From Chamaea fasciata (taxonomy: Eukaryota; Chordata; Aves; Passeriformes; Sylviidae), in the NCBI GenBank assembly GCA_029207755.1, contig JARCOQ010000002.1:42363744-42427743 (forward strand): a DNA stretch of 64,000 nt, given 5' to 3'. The position numbers and the translations under genes are program-made. Of the stretch, positions 1 to 12,660 are shown one piece after another. Below the pieces are notes generated by a model. That model saw only the letters and a program-made list of their open reading frames with translations. It was not told the DNA's origin and did no database searches. Numbering within the stretch: the first letter of the stretch is position 1; every line of letters begins with the position of its first letter.

Positions 1-1027
1 AAAAAAAACACAGCCAAACTAGTGGAACAGTCCAAAACAGCAACCTCAGCCTGGACCCCATCAGTGCTTCTTCTTTCCACTTAGTCAAAATCCACATCTG
101 TTATAATTAGCCATTTGGAGATTGCTCTCCCAGTCTGTTTTGCTGGACATAGAATTCTGGGTCTTGGAAAGACAAGTGTTTAGAGTGAACAATAACTTTT
201 AACAGCACTACTGACCAGTCATGTATTGAGAGCAAAGTCTTTTAACACTAGATAGCTGCATCACTAAGGTTAAGCTTCCTCCGTTGTTTGTGCTAAATAT
301 TCTTTGCCCTCTTCTTGTCTTAGTAATCACAGTTTGTGCATCACTGATGAATAGTTAAATCCATTTTTTGCCTTCTATGAAATCAATTCACACATCTCTG
401 TGTGAGCAGATGGAGGCTTCATTACCTGAGGGTGTACAACTGCAGAGAGAAGCAAGTGAGCAGCACACAGACACCCACACTTACACCCTCAGACTTAAGT
501 GTTATGTGGCTGAGGGGCAAATAGGAGATCCACTCCCTGCTCAGCTATCATACCTTTCCTTCCCTTCCTCTATTAATACATTATCTTTCATTCCCTGTCC
601 CGGAGTAGGAAACTTCTTGTTTTGCCCTCTCAGGGCTTGATTAAGCAACTGCTAGTATTAAACATGTGCACTACCAAACTAGCTGTCAGCATGGCTCTCT
701 TTGGATCAGGTCACAGACATAATCCTGCAGCAATGAAGCTGGCCTGCCAGTGTGCACTCAGTGTTTATGGCAGCTGGAGCCAGGCACCCCACCTTCCCTT
801 CACCCTTGACTGAGCTCCTCAGTGCTACCCATCCTGCACAGTGCAAACACTTCATAGGTGGTTACAAGGTGCTCTGCTTGAGTATCTTCCAGTTCTTTTT
901 CACTGGAAGATGTGTTATCTGCCATCTTCCAGACCTCTCGGCATCACAGGAGAAACTTCCCAGGCAGGTGATCTGGCTAAACTGTGGAGAAGAATGAATT
1001 CCTACCCATTGCAGAACAAGATTCAGG
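1..1027. other. Intergenic, no recognised gene
   Basis: Only short open frames without family resemblance are present. I see no repeat family here apart from the A-run at the very start of the window. Confidence 0.6.
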
Positions 1028-1686
1028 GTGTGCCCAGGTGACCAAGAGGGCCAATGGATCAGCCTGGATCATGGCCTGGATCAACCATGGTGTGGCCAGC
1101 AGGACCAGGGCAGTGACCGTCCCCCTGTACTGGGCACTGCTGAGGCCACACCTCAAATCCTGTGTTCAGTTCTGGGCCACTCCCTGCAAGAAAGACATTG
1201 AGGGGCTGGAGCGTGTCCAGAGAAGGGCAGTGGAGCTGGGGAAGGGTCTGGAGCACAAGTGCTGTGAGGAGCAGCTGAGGAAGCTGGGGGTGTTTATCCT
1301 GGAGAAAAGGAGACTCAGGGAGGACCTCATCACTCTCTGTAATTGCCTGAAAGGAGGATGTAGCCAGGTGGGAGTCTTGTTCTGTTGCTTCTCCCAGGTA
1401 ACAAGCAACACAACAAGAAGAAATGGCCTCAAGTTGCACTAGAGAGGTTTAGATTTTATCAGGAAAAATTTCTTCACTGAAAGGATTATCAAGCATTGGA
1501 ATAGGCGGCTCAGGAAAGTGGTGGAATTGTCATCCTTGGAGGTGTTTGAAAATGTGTAGATATGTCACCAGGGGTTGGAGTGACATGGCAAACACATGGG
1601 TTAATGGCAAACACAGCAATGCAGGGTTAGCAGTTGGACTCAGTGACCTTAGAGGTCTTTCCCAACCTAAATGATTCTATGATTGT
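1028..1686 (+). mobile_element. CR1 LINE, 5'-truncated 3' end (plus strand)
   Basis: A fragment of an avian CR1 non-LTR retrotransposon. Translated, it shows the C-terminal end of the ORF2 polyprotein: [19 protein letters not shown], then [20 protein letters not shown] and [18 protein letters not shown] non-coding 3' UTR follows and ends in the CR1-type short repeat (gattctatgatt) near 1675-1686. The endonuclease and nearly all of the reverse transcriptase are missing, as is usual for dead 5'-truncated copies. It is close in sequence to the inverted copy at 59.2-59.8 kb. The 5' boundary is approximate. Confidence 0.92.
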
Positions 1687-3734
1687 AACTCTTCCCTGCA
1701 AGAGAGGGCCAGGGGTGTAAGTCAGTGCACTCCTTGGCTTGATTTGATAATAATAACATGATCAGTACTTTGCTCGTAAGACCTAAGCAACCATCTGACA
1801 CCTAATAGACTGCTGAGGCTGGATGACATGACACTGACCTATGTCAACCCTGGATAATAGAAGTATCTCTTAATCCAGCAGGAACAGCCAGGGAACCACA
1901 CTCTGATCCTCTGCAGAGCTCCTGTGGGGCTTGTTATTCTTTTGGAGAGAAGCAGCAATCTGTGCCAGGTCAGACAAGAAACTCATTATTCCAGGAAACA
2001 TTGGAGGAATGTTTCTTCATTAGCTTGAGATAAAGTTCAGTTTTTCCACCCTGACACACTGACAAGGGTTGAAGTTGTTGATGATTACCTGGGCAATAAG
2101 GGCATAAGGACCTTGCTAGCCTGTGTTGTTTTCTATGTGCAATCCTCCTTGTAATAAGAAGTTATTGGTTCTGTGCCAATCATTTTCTGAGGTTTGCCAG
2201 CACACCGCTTGGGTCTGACCAGCCTGAGAGAATGGAAGGTGCTGGGGAAATGTCAGCCAAGGAGTAATGTAGGAGTGTGGAATGTGTGGTATAGAAGGGG
2301 TCAGGATGCATGGGGTACCCTGAGCCAAGGAGCCTGCTTGCTCGCCATCCCCAGAGGCATGACTGCCTTTGCCTGCTTACTGTCCCCCAAGCCATTTGAC
2401 TTGGAAGAAAAAGGTCTTGCCCCATGAGTGCTCTCAAGAAATACAGTCTATTAGACTTAGTTGGAGGGAAAAGTGGCCAAGCAGAGCCCCATTCAAATTC
2501 AGGGAAACAGGTGACAGGCAAGTCACAGTGACTTAGAAAATGCTGTTGGGCCCCAAGTACTTACAGTGAGGTTGGGAGGAGTCAGAGACCATGTTCGGAT
2601 CGAACAGGGCTGAACACCGGAGACAGATGTAGGGCGCAGAGCTTTCTGTATCCAGCAACAAATATTTTTGAGCATGATTGACCCCATCGTCAGTTTTCAC
2701 TTGGTCAGCAGTGGTACCCAGAATGGGACTTTCTGTGATTAATGGCCAAGGCTGGTGCTTCTGGGTTTACTGCACTAACCAGGCATAACAGAGCTGATTT
2801 AGAATTGTCAGGGAAATACATCTTATTTTGGGCAGAAAACTGCAAATAAAAATATGACTGTATAAATAACTGGGTTTTCCCAACTAACCTTAAAATCTCT
2901 TCTTCAGCAGAAATTCAGACAATTACAGATTTAAAAATGCAGTTGGCAAGAGCACAAAAATCCCATCCCAGTTTCATTAATAAGAGATTGTTTCTAAAAT
3001 CAGGTTATGTGGGCTGCTCTGCTTCCCTCACAACAGTCCTCTGTTCTTGAATCCATAACCACTCAGCTCAGACCCAGTTTATCTTAATTGTTCAAGCTAC
3101 AAATTTCATAAACACCTTTGACACTTTAGCAGGTTGATGCCTATAAAATAACCATAATCTCAGCAAGAAATATTGCTACAAATCCAACCTTGGGTTTGGG
3201 TTGCAATCTCATTAGTACGTTTTGTCCAAAACATATCACAGAAGACATGCAGGAAGTGATGAGTTTTCTGACCGACCTTCTGAGTGCACAACAGGGACAA
3301 AAATTGCAGCCATCTGTCTGCAGCAGCCCCAGTGCCCTGAGGGACTCTGTGACGTACTTGGTGCCCACCGAGCCCTGTCCCCATGGAGGAAGGAAATTTG
3401 TTTCTTCTAAAATCAGACCCAGTGCCCACCAGCTCTGCATGTCTGTCACATTCACTGCTCTGTATTCTGTATTCCCTTTCTATTGTGTTTTATTCAGAAG
3501 TTTCAGATTCCCATCACAGATTATCAGGTTGCACATGACATACCAAGTGAGGAAAAAGGCATGTTGCATTATTTGATCTTGGTCACACCAGGTTTGCCAT
3601 AAACCCAGAAGTATCCCCTGTAGGAGGCAAGCCCTTTTACTGTACAAAGCACAGTTTGCCACACTTCACACATGGCTAGGTGCAAATCTTTATTTATTGG
3701 GTTGCTGAATATTTAGCTAAGCTCCAGTCTGGGG

Positions 3735-3770
3735 AAAAAAAAAAAAGAAAAAAAAAAAAAAGAAAAAAGA
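3735..3770. repeat. A-rich simple repeat
   Basis: Runs of A broken by single G residues (A12 G A14 G A6 G A). The unique DNA around it gives no sign of a retroposon attached to the run. Confidence 0.85.
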
Positions 3771-5840
3771 TGTAACAGTATTCACCTACCCATAAATTTG
3801 TCAGGACCTTGTTTCTGCTGCTCCTTGTCTTTTCAGCAGTGTCCAGGCACACAGGAGGAGTGGAGGGCTCTGCTCCCCTCTAAGACCCGAGAGATTCCCC
3901 ACTTTGCCATGCAGATGACCCCACCTCTGTGCTTCCCACTAGTCCCAAAGGTACCATTTGTCCACCCAGGACTCACAGGTGAGCCCCACAGAGGCACAAG
4001 CCCAAGCATGGCTTCTGCAGCATCTTGGACAGTCTGGACATGATCATCCCATCTTAAGAGGGAAGAGAGCTATGGGCAGGGCAGCTGGGACATACCTCCC
4101 CCTCTCAGGGCAAATAATGACCCTGGTTTGTTTTATTCAGCAGCACAGGCACAGCTGTGCAAGACTAACTCTGGCCAGGCTGGTCAGCCCCAGTGTAGCC
4201 TGACCTGCCCTTGCTCCTATCCCTTGCCCAGCTCTCCAAGCCTCCTCACCTGGTACACCTTGTTGAACCTTCATTTCAGTTCTTTTGGTCTGAGATTAAA
4301 AGCAAAGTGTTAAACTGAGCCTTGGAGAGGAGCAGCAGCTCCGGGATGCCAGACAAAGGAGATCCATGCTATTAACAGTGTCACAAGGGAACAGCTGTCC
4401 CACTTACAGTGCATGAAATATTTCTGAAATAAACTTCTGGAATGTAATAAGAAGGTCTGATAGGATGTCACCTCCTGGAATTAACGAAGCACTAGAAGTA
4501 CTGTAAGGTCACAGTCCTGCAGCAAAGAGAAGCTCTGAAGGAAAGCCACCGCACTCCTCTGCTGCTTGGATTTGTAGGATCTAGGCACATAATCAAGAGG
4601 CCCCTGGTACCAAGGGCCACTCAGGCACAGGATTAGCCATGACCACATGTGCAGCCCTGGAAGGAGGTGCCAAACCCAAGCAGGTCTCAGAGCTTGTCTT
4701 CTCTGGAGAATTCATTAGGCACTTGACTGCCCCCGGCTTCTGCACATCCATGCAGACTACAAGAACATTCCCTCCCTAAGCTGGACTGTGGATCTGTCCA
4801 GCCTCTCATGTTGATGTTTGATATCTACTTCCCAAGGAGGAAGAGATGAGCCTAGCAGCTGGGGCAGCCGAGACAGCCTGAGGTGGAGCAGGGCTCAGCT
4901 GCTGCAGTGCAGGGAGTGCAGGCAGCAGTCCTGGACCGAGCACAGGCAGAGCAGCACGGCACCAGTGCTGCACCCACGCTGCGAATGCAACACTCCAACA
5001 CAGGAGGCTGTTCAGGAGCTCTAGTGTCATTGCAGTGTCCTCTGGAAGCAGCATGCAAACGGGACATGGGGGAATTGCCCAGTACCCATGGAGCCTGTGC
5101 TATGATCTCATGGTGTTGTAAAAGTCAAAGCCAAGTCAGGCAACTTCAGAAAGCCAAAGTATGGCATTTTCCTGCTTACATTCTAGGTACACTAATCAAT
5201 ACCTATCAGAGGAGGTAAATTGTTAATAGCTATCCTCCTAATTTAGGGCATTTCTAAAGGGTGGTGTGCTATACAGGTGGGAATTGCTGATAGGAGGCAC
5301 AGCTCACCACCGGAATATCCTGGTTTCTGCTATAGAAAGGTAATGCAAGCAGAGTGGCAACCCCTTTTTTCTCATCAGCCTTTCAGCCTAGCTAACACCT
5401 AAAACCAGCTTGATGGCAGGAAGGCAGTAAGAAGAGGCAGGTCCATGTGCTTCAACAGCTTTTACCTGACTCATGCTGCATAATTTCCTCATTCTGCATA
5501 ATCCCAGCTACCAGAAAATGTCAGAAGAATTAAATTAGCCGCACTGGGGTTTGTATGCACCTTTTTCCATTAGTAACATCCCCTGAAAACTTCTGCTAAA
5601 GACTTATTTTAACACCTTTTTTTATATTATTATTTTGCTAAAAAAAAATATTTGAGGTAAGAAAGCCTGGAGACAATCACTGACACTTTGAGTGAGATTT
5701 TAAAATGCCTCTTCTCCCATCTTTCTCTTGGTAGGACTGGGGAGGAATTTTTCACAGTTTATTTCTCACTATCTTTCCTGAGAACAGTTCACTGAAGTGA
5801 TGAATTTACATAAATTCATCTGATCTGTAAATACTGTACT

Positions 5841-5912
5841 ATTTCTTAGTTTTCCTATGATATGTTTTCCTGGACAGATTTCTTAGTTTTCCTAGAATAT
5901 ATTCCTGGACAA
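5841..5912. repeat. Imperfect tandem duplication, unit about 36 bp, 2 copies
   Basis: Both units begin ATTTCTTAGTTTTCCTA (5841 and 5878) and both end in TTCCTGGACA, with small differences between. This looks like a local slippage or duplication event with no evident function. Confidence 0.8.
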
Positions 5913-8900
5913 AATTTCAGTACAGAAGGAGTTAATGTTTACTGCAAATCGTTGCTGCAGTGAGCTCAGGGAGAAATAGCACAGCTGGCAAAACAACCTC
6001 CCTCTAGGGCCTGATTTAAACCCCAGGAAATCCAGAGAGACTCTGTCATGTTTTTAGTTCAAGCAATACTTATTCTGTCCATCTCTTGGATCTTTCACTC
6101 TCTTGTGAAAATTGGAATTGGATGGACCTGCAGGACTACAAGCTACTGCAAAAAAAATTGAAAATATTTTCAGGTCTACTTATTTCATTTGGACAAAAAA
6201 TTCTTTGAAAAAATGTTGGATGTTTCATTCAAGAGACAGAAATAGGAAAGCCTGAAAATATTACTTATACCAAAAAAAAAAAAAAAAAAATTGGAGATTT
6301 TTTTCCCACTCAAAAGCATTATTTGTTTACTTTATAAACTGCAAATCTTTTTCTTTCTATTTCAAAGCTGACGATCACTAAAGACCAAGCTATAGTCTTT
6401 CCATTTGAAAAAGGGCATACTGGAAAGCTTTTTGCTGTAAGTAGTTCATGGACAATGAAACTGTTTTATTGAATCTTTTTATTTCTGTATAAACCCAGAG
6501 GAGAGTACAGGGGTGGGAGGAAAAAAGATGAGACAGACATATACAGAAAGCCAGAATGATTTTATTTTTTTTGCTCACCTCTCTTTCATCATCTAAGTAT
6601 GATGAAAACTTAGGTGCACACAGCCAAAGCACAACTTCAGCCTAACAAGGCCAATCTTTCTGAGATACCCCAGCAGTCAGTGGAGAAAAAGGCCAAACTC
6701 AGCATCTCTGGAGACCCTTCTATGGGATTTCAGCCAGTGCAGGCCACTGTGGACAGCAGGGTGGTGCTGGGGCAGATGTCTGCCTTGGTCCCAACCACTC
6801 CTTGTGAGGAGGGTCTGACCTGCAGCCCTCCAGGAATGGGGATGAGCCTTCCTCATGAGATTGGTGCCAAGCCTTTCACGGGAGCACAAGGATCCCTGCA
6901 TGTCCACCACCTTCAAGGAAGAGTTGCAGTTCAGCTCTACACGGGACTGGGACAGCTTTGGCGGTATCTGCAGAGGCCAGAAAACCCAAGAAGAAATTCC
7001 TGAGACTCCTAAAGGACTGGGGCAACTTTTCCTTAATACAGTTTGAATTCTCCAACTTTTACAGGCTACCTGCTTCAGTCTCAGGTGGAGATGAATAGAG
7101 AAAAAGCAGCTGTGTAGATATGTATGAGCACAAGACATTTACATTTCTTTCTACCATAGTCCAAAGAACTAGACAGATAACTTATTTTGCTGTTCTTGGA
7201 GTTGGAGAGGAACCAGAAAGAATATTTTCATAACTAGACATGATTAAGGATGCCAAAATAACCCTCATCTGCTATAATCATTTTATTCCAATACAAACCT
7301 GCTTCCTGAGAACAGAAAGAACATGGCCATGGAATAAGATGCTCTCAGCAAGGAGGAAAGGGTGTCTAGATATGAAGCCTGGAATTCATGCCGGACTCAC
7401 CACTAACCCCTATATTGTGACTGAAATAAATTGGCTTAAAAATTGCAATCCAAACCCAGCTGGACTCTGTCTCACTTGTCAAAGCTATACATTTGAAAAT
7501 ATTTGTATTGTTCATATACTTTATGCACTGAAAATATCTTCTGTAACAATCCAGGAAAGTTGGGGGTTTTTAAAGTCTATTTCAAAAATTATTTTTTCAA
7601 AAAGAAACATACCAACCACAAACTTCCTGCTCTTGTTCTAGGTAGCAAGATTTCCCTGTTGGTACTGTGACTTTTTATGATTGTGAATATGGGTCTTTTA
7701 CCCGACCTTTGGAGCTTATCATTCCTGTGAGGAGATAATCCGAAGGCCTTGGTGTTTATGGACAGGCAAAGGACAGATTCCAGTGGTTTATAGATGGCTG
7801 AAAGTTAATTGTCATAGACACTGAATTTCAAGCAGTTTGCCTCTCCAGTCATTAGTCCTTGCTGCAGCAGCATCTGAAGTATTCTTTACAGCTCACAGTT
7901 CTATATATCCACACTAGCCCTGTTCCAAGGCGGTCTTGAGGCCTGGCAGGTTTCCTGGGACAAGTCGTGTGGTCTCCAACAACCAAGGTACAATGTACAG
8001 CCAGAGCCTGCTGTTGACAACGTGGCCAAGGCAACATCATGCCACTGCTGCCGTAAGCCTGCGGCTCCAAAGCTCTCCCCAAAGCTATCCCTGGAATGTG
8101 TATCCGTCCCTGCCACAAAACACCTGTTAGCTCTTGCTTCAAATTCTCGTTAAGGAATGGCTGGGCATTATCTGATCCCAGCAGGACTTGTTTGGATGAA
8201 TTATTTCTACAGGAAGATCCTACAGTGTAATGTTTCAGCCAAAGTTTGGTGCTCTTATTCTTCTAGGCGTGGAAATCAAGAGAACATGTGGAGAAGGATT
8301 AGGGGGACTGGATAACTCTTCACTGAGAGCACTGGTTAAATAATCCACTGCTACCTTCAGCCCTTGTCTGACTACTAAGAGGCAATCCCAAAATGGCAAC
8401 AGCTGATGAAATCAGAGTAAGCAATAAAAACACAAAAACCCTGTAAGTGTTCTTGGCCTGAAAAAATACCTTTTCACATACAAGCAAAGTGTTTTAAGAC
8501 ATTTTAAAAAGTGCCTTAGTTATACAGGGGAAGGAATGTGGGTGTGCAGTTAACTTGCTGGGTGCTTGCAGCCCAGCAGACACCACAGGAGGGGACCTTG
8601 ACTTCAGGTCCTCCTGAGAGCCACACTACAATTTGGAACTGAAGGGAGTCAGGACAGGGAAGAAAAACTCACCAGTGCCACTGGCTCTTAAATCCCAACC
8701 TCTTTTCTCCCTAGTGACACAAAAAAAAAGTGACAACAAAATAAATGTACAGCTCGGGGGTGGGAGGTGTCCATTCCCTCCACCCCCAGCCTGGCTGGGT
8801 GCCGAGCTGCCGGCAGGCAAGGAGCCACGCTGCAGCATCCCAACAAGTGCTTAAGTGCATGTTTAGCTATTGGTGAGTCAGCTGCTGATTTCAGAATAGC

Positions 8901-11900
8901 TCTTCTCACTCAGAGTTGAGTGCACTTGAGGAGGTTTGCTGAATCAGGCCATGAGCAAATTGTTACACAGGCCTGTTATATTCAAATGGTGATGTCCTCA
9001 ATGAAAAAATGTATCTAGTCTTGTTCCAGCCATTTGAGATTTTGCCACTGACCAATAGAGGGCCTTTCTGTAGTCCAAGAAATATCATGAAAATGCCAAT
9101 ACAGCTAAAGAGTAACCAGCTTCAACTTTTTAGTAGCTTTCCATTCCATTAGCCAGAAGTCACATGTTCAGGCAGTACATGAAATGGTAATGACAGATAC
9201 ATAACCCATGTCCTGAGTGTAGCAGGGTGATACCATGTACCACGGCCCAGAGTGACAAAGGGAGAGACCATGGTGCAGTGTTCCTGCAGTCTGGTCCCAC
9301 ATATTCAACCAAGCCTGGCTAAGGACACTTTGTACCTCAGTTTCTGTCCCCATTTTCCCCAAACTCAAGTCCCTATCATCCCATGAGTCTTCAATGTGAT
9401 ATTTTACAGCATGGGGTAAAAAATGTCCCCCACAAGCTGTACTGGGAGAAGCAAACCTGGTCTTCCCTAGGCTAAGGAAACTGACTCCATGTCTTTAATT
9501 TCCCATGTGAATGCTGCAGTCCTTTCTCATTACACTCCAGGCAAGCAGCTGTCACAACAGTCTCCAGTGCCACCACTGAATTTAGTGAGGGCCCTGTTCC
9601 TGGAGGCGTGGGGACACAGGTGCAGAAACCAATATACGGGCTTCAAGAGAACCAGGTGGCACCTCTGGAGACCTCTGAGGGAGATGTGATGCCAACCCAT
9701 GCTCCCTGCTCAGACCCTGGAGTCAAACATTGGAGCATGATGAGTGTGGGCAACATGCAGGAACATACTGTTGCTTGGCGTGAATTATTTGAAGGGATAC
9801 ATTGGATCTGGGGAAATTCATTTCTGTCTCAGTCCCTTCCCAGATCCAAACGATTATTACCACAGCTAGCCTGAGAGGCCTAATTTTGGGGACACTGGCC
9901 ATCTTCCCACAGGTCTTCAATGTCATTCTTTGCTCAGAGTCTCACCCTGGTGATGGGTCAGTAAAGGAAGGTGTTGTCCTTTTGACCTCTGTTTTACCTG
10001 TTGTAGAGGATGTCAGAAGTCAGCCAAAGCAAGGGCAAAGTACTCCATAAAGACATACAGAGAAAATACTCCCAGGAACCCTTAATGAGTCTCAAAAGTC
10101 CTGCAGCCAGGCTGGCCTTGCCAGAACCAAGAGGTTTAACTTACTACTAAATAATTATGATAATGGTTTCTAATTGTTTAACTCCTGCTGTTTTTTGCTA
10201 ATCTGGTTCTTTTGATTCTATTTTGTATTTGTTTTTTGAGGTTTTTTAATTGTTATGGTGTCTTCTTCAGTACCACATTCTTTAACACCTCAGTTATAGA
10301 AGTGCATCTCCTTGCAGAGGGAGTATTGACTGGGTTGCTCCACATCAGTACAGTGTAGCCAAAACAGAGGCCTGACACCTATAGAAGAGACATGCACTAG
10401 TCAAGATAACATCAGTAATACCTTGCCTTCAACCTGGACACCAAAATAGGGCAATTACCAACCCCATGCAAGAATTTTGTAATTGTGATGGCATCGGTAG
10501 GCACAATTTTTCAAAAGCATGTGAGTGAGGTAATCATCAAAGAAGCAAAGAAAACTGTAGTTGCACATCTGAGGTATCCCAGTAAAAAAAGTTTCCAGAG
10601 AAAGGAGAAGCACAGGGGCATAGAAATAGGTGGGATGAGAACTGTTGGCATGACAACAGAAAACAGCACAACTGGCATCAGGAAGAGAGGAGACCTTCTG
10701 GCGCTGTCTGGAGGGGGCCAGTAGCATGAAAACATAAGGCATCATCAAGGAAAGTCGGAGAAGAAGGAGACCGCCTGTTCTCTGAGTTCTCTTTCCAATG
10801 AACTCTCAGGAGCTCAGTGATTATGAATAACCAAGAGTGTAGCCAGCAATGCAAACTGTTATCTCCGTGGTAGCATATAATAACTCACAGTTAATATATG
10901 GCTGTCAGGGACTAAGAGTTTTCTCTATGCAGTGTCTGTGCTTAATATGGTGCAAGAAATACCCATTTGCATGTGTGTTACTAATGAATAAATTTAGCAG
11001 AAAATTTCATTTTAGAGTTAAGTTGGTATGAATTGCCAGTCATCCAAATACTGCCGTCCATGTCTGGAGCAGCCTGGAGGATATAAGGAAAGATACATTC
11101 AGTTACATAGGCAGGACCCACCCAAGCTGTAGCTGTATCTTTCGTCAGCTAATATGTAACTACAATTTTATTCCCACATTAAGAGCTGCAGTATAGCCAA
11201 GGGCTACTTATGAACTTAATGCTGATATTGATGCTGCCCTTTGAATTAGGACCTGGAAACCTGAACATTTGCTTGAAAAGTGAAACACAAATTTCTGGGT
11301 TAGGAGGTCATTTCCCTGATGGCTCTGCACCTCAGGACTCCTATTTTCAAGCGCTCCTAACTACAGTAAATGCACATTTAAGTGGAGTATTCCTGTTTGC
11401 TGATATGCTTCCTTATGCTGGAGCTGCAAGGGGGACTTCAAAGACACTGTGGAAATCATTATGAAAATCATTATGAATCACAAGACTTGACACATTTACA
11501 CCAACTGAAAACTGAAGTTCTCAGAGATTTAACTTGGACTTTGATTCATAATGGGATACCAAACATGTCAGAACTTTGAAGCTGTTTCAACAAGGGCAAG
11601 GAATTAAATCAGTCCACTGACTTAGCTGCAGCATCAGGGAAATGGCTCAGACTCAGAATTAAGAGATCTCTCTTTCATTTCAGGTTCAGCTAAGTCTCAG
11701 TCTTTTCTTTTAAGAACTCACTGATCAGTCTCCAGATGTTTCCCCGAAAACCTCCTTTTGGTGTATTCTTCTCTTCTCATTGTCTGCAATCAAGCATGGA
11801 TATTTTTTCATGATCAGTATGAGCTCAATGCTAATAAAGATGTTCTGGTCTTGGTTCCTCCACCAAGGTGGCTGTAAACAACCGCAGCCCATCTGCCTTT

Positions 11901-12117
11901 GTAATGAAAAGGATGAAGAGGAACGTGATTTGGAAAAGATGCTGTACCTATTTACAAGGCCAGCTCGAGCTATAATTAGGCAGTGCTTAACTGGATGTGA
12001 AGGAGGTCCCTGAACTGTAATGTAATACTTGTGTGGAATAGAGTAGAAACAAATTTGTAATGCCAAACCCAAAGACTGGATAAAATATGGAATAAAATTG
12101 AGCAGATGAAAAAGGAA

Positions 12118-12143
12118 GGGGGGGGGGGGGGGGGGGCGGGGGG
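12118..12143 (+). repeat. Poly-G tract, quadruplex-prone
   Basis: Nineteen G residues, one C (12137), then six G. It is purely G on the plus strand, capable of G-quadruplex formation, and very prone to length error. Confidence 0.9.
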
Positions 12144-12536
12144 CGTAATGCAGAATTAAAATCTACACTGGATTTCCTACCCACATTTTAGACCAAACTT
12201 TCTTTTTAGCCTACAAATTAACTCCCTCCATGTCTAAATGTTTCCATCCCAGAAAGAAAGAGAGGCAAGAGCACAGACAGGAGAGAGCTTTTGACAAGTT
12301 GCAACTATTTTTTTTAAATCTCATTAACTACTTAGCTTTTCCTCAGGATGTGTAAAAAAAAAGCATTCCTCAACTGTACAGCTGTCTAGTACCTGCCAGG
12401 CCTTCTGGGGGCTCATGGGACCTCCCCAGCTAGGGAGAAATCTCCACCTACTGATAGCATATGGAGCAAAACCACGTTTGGTAAAAAATGGGGATGAACC
12501 AAAAGTACAGGTATTTGGAGGCTAAATGAACCCACA

Positions 12537-12660
12537 TAATCACAGTATATTCTAAGCAGGAAGGGACCCAGAAAGGCATCAAGTCCAGCTCTGAAGTGAA
12601 AGGCCCTTAGGGGATCAAACCCATGTCCTTGGTGCTATTAGCACCATGCTCTAACCAACC
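12537..12660 (-). mobile_element. tRNA-Ile-derived SINE with CR1 tail (TguSINE1-like)
   Basis: Read on the minus strand, the 5' part (12660 to about 12602) matches the body of tRNA-Ile: GTTGGTTAGAGC in the D-arm region, the anticodon-arm stretch GTGCTAATAGCACC with anticodon AAT, and a T-arm/B-box stretch GGTTTGATCCCC. The 3' part (about 12595-12537) matches a CR1 3' end: TTGGACTTGATG, GGGTCCCTTCC, AGAATATACTGTGATT. From memory this head-tail combination is the zebra-finch element TguSINE1, which is mobilised by CR1. The acceptor stem and the start of the tRNA are degraded, so it is a dead copy and not a tRNA gene. Confidence 0.82.

Larger units (their letters stand above)
1687..12536. other. 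Intergenic, no recognised gene
   Basis: About 10.8 kb of AT-rich DNA without a supportable gene. It contains A-rich runs (3735-3770, 6272-6290), an imperfect 36-bp tandem duplication (5841-5912), and a G-run (12118-12143). Open frames of 60-150 codons occur on both strands but none resembles a known protein. Confidence 0.6.

Noticed and set aside
12600..12660. A possible functional tRNA-Ile gene
   Set aside because: The acceptor stem is missing or degraded, and the T-arm runs into a CR1 tail instead of a terminator, so it is the head of a SINE.
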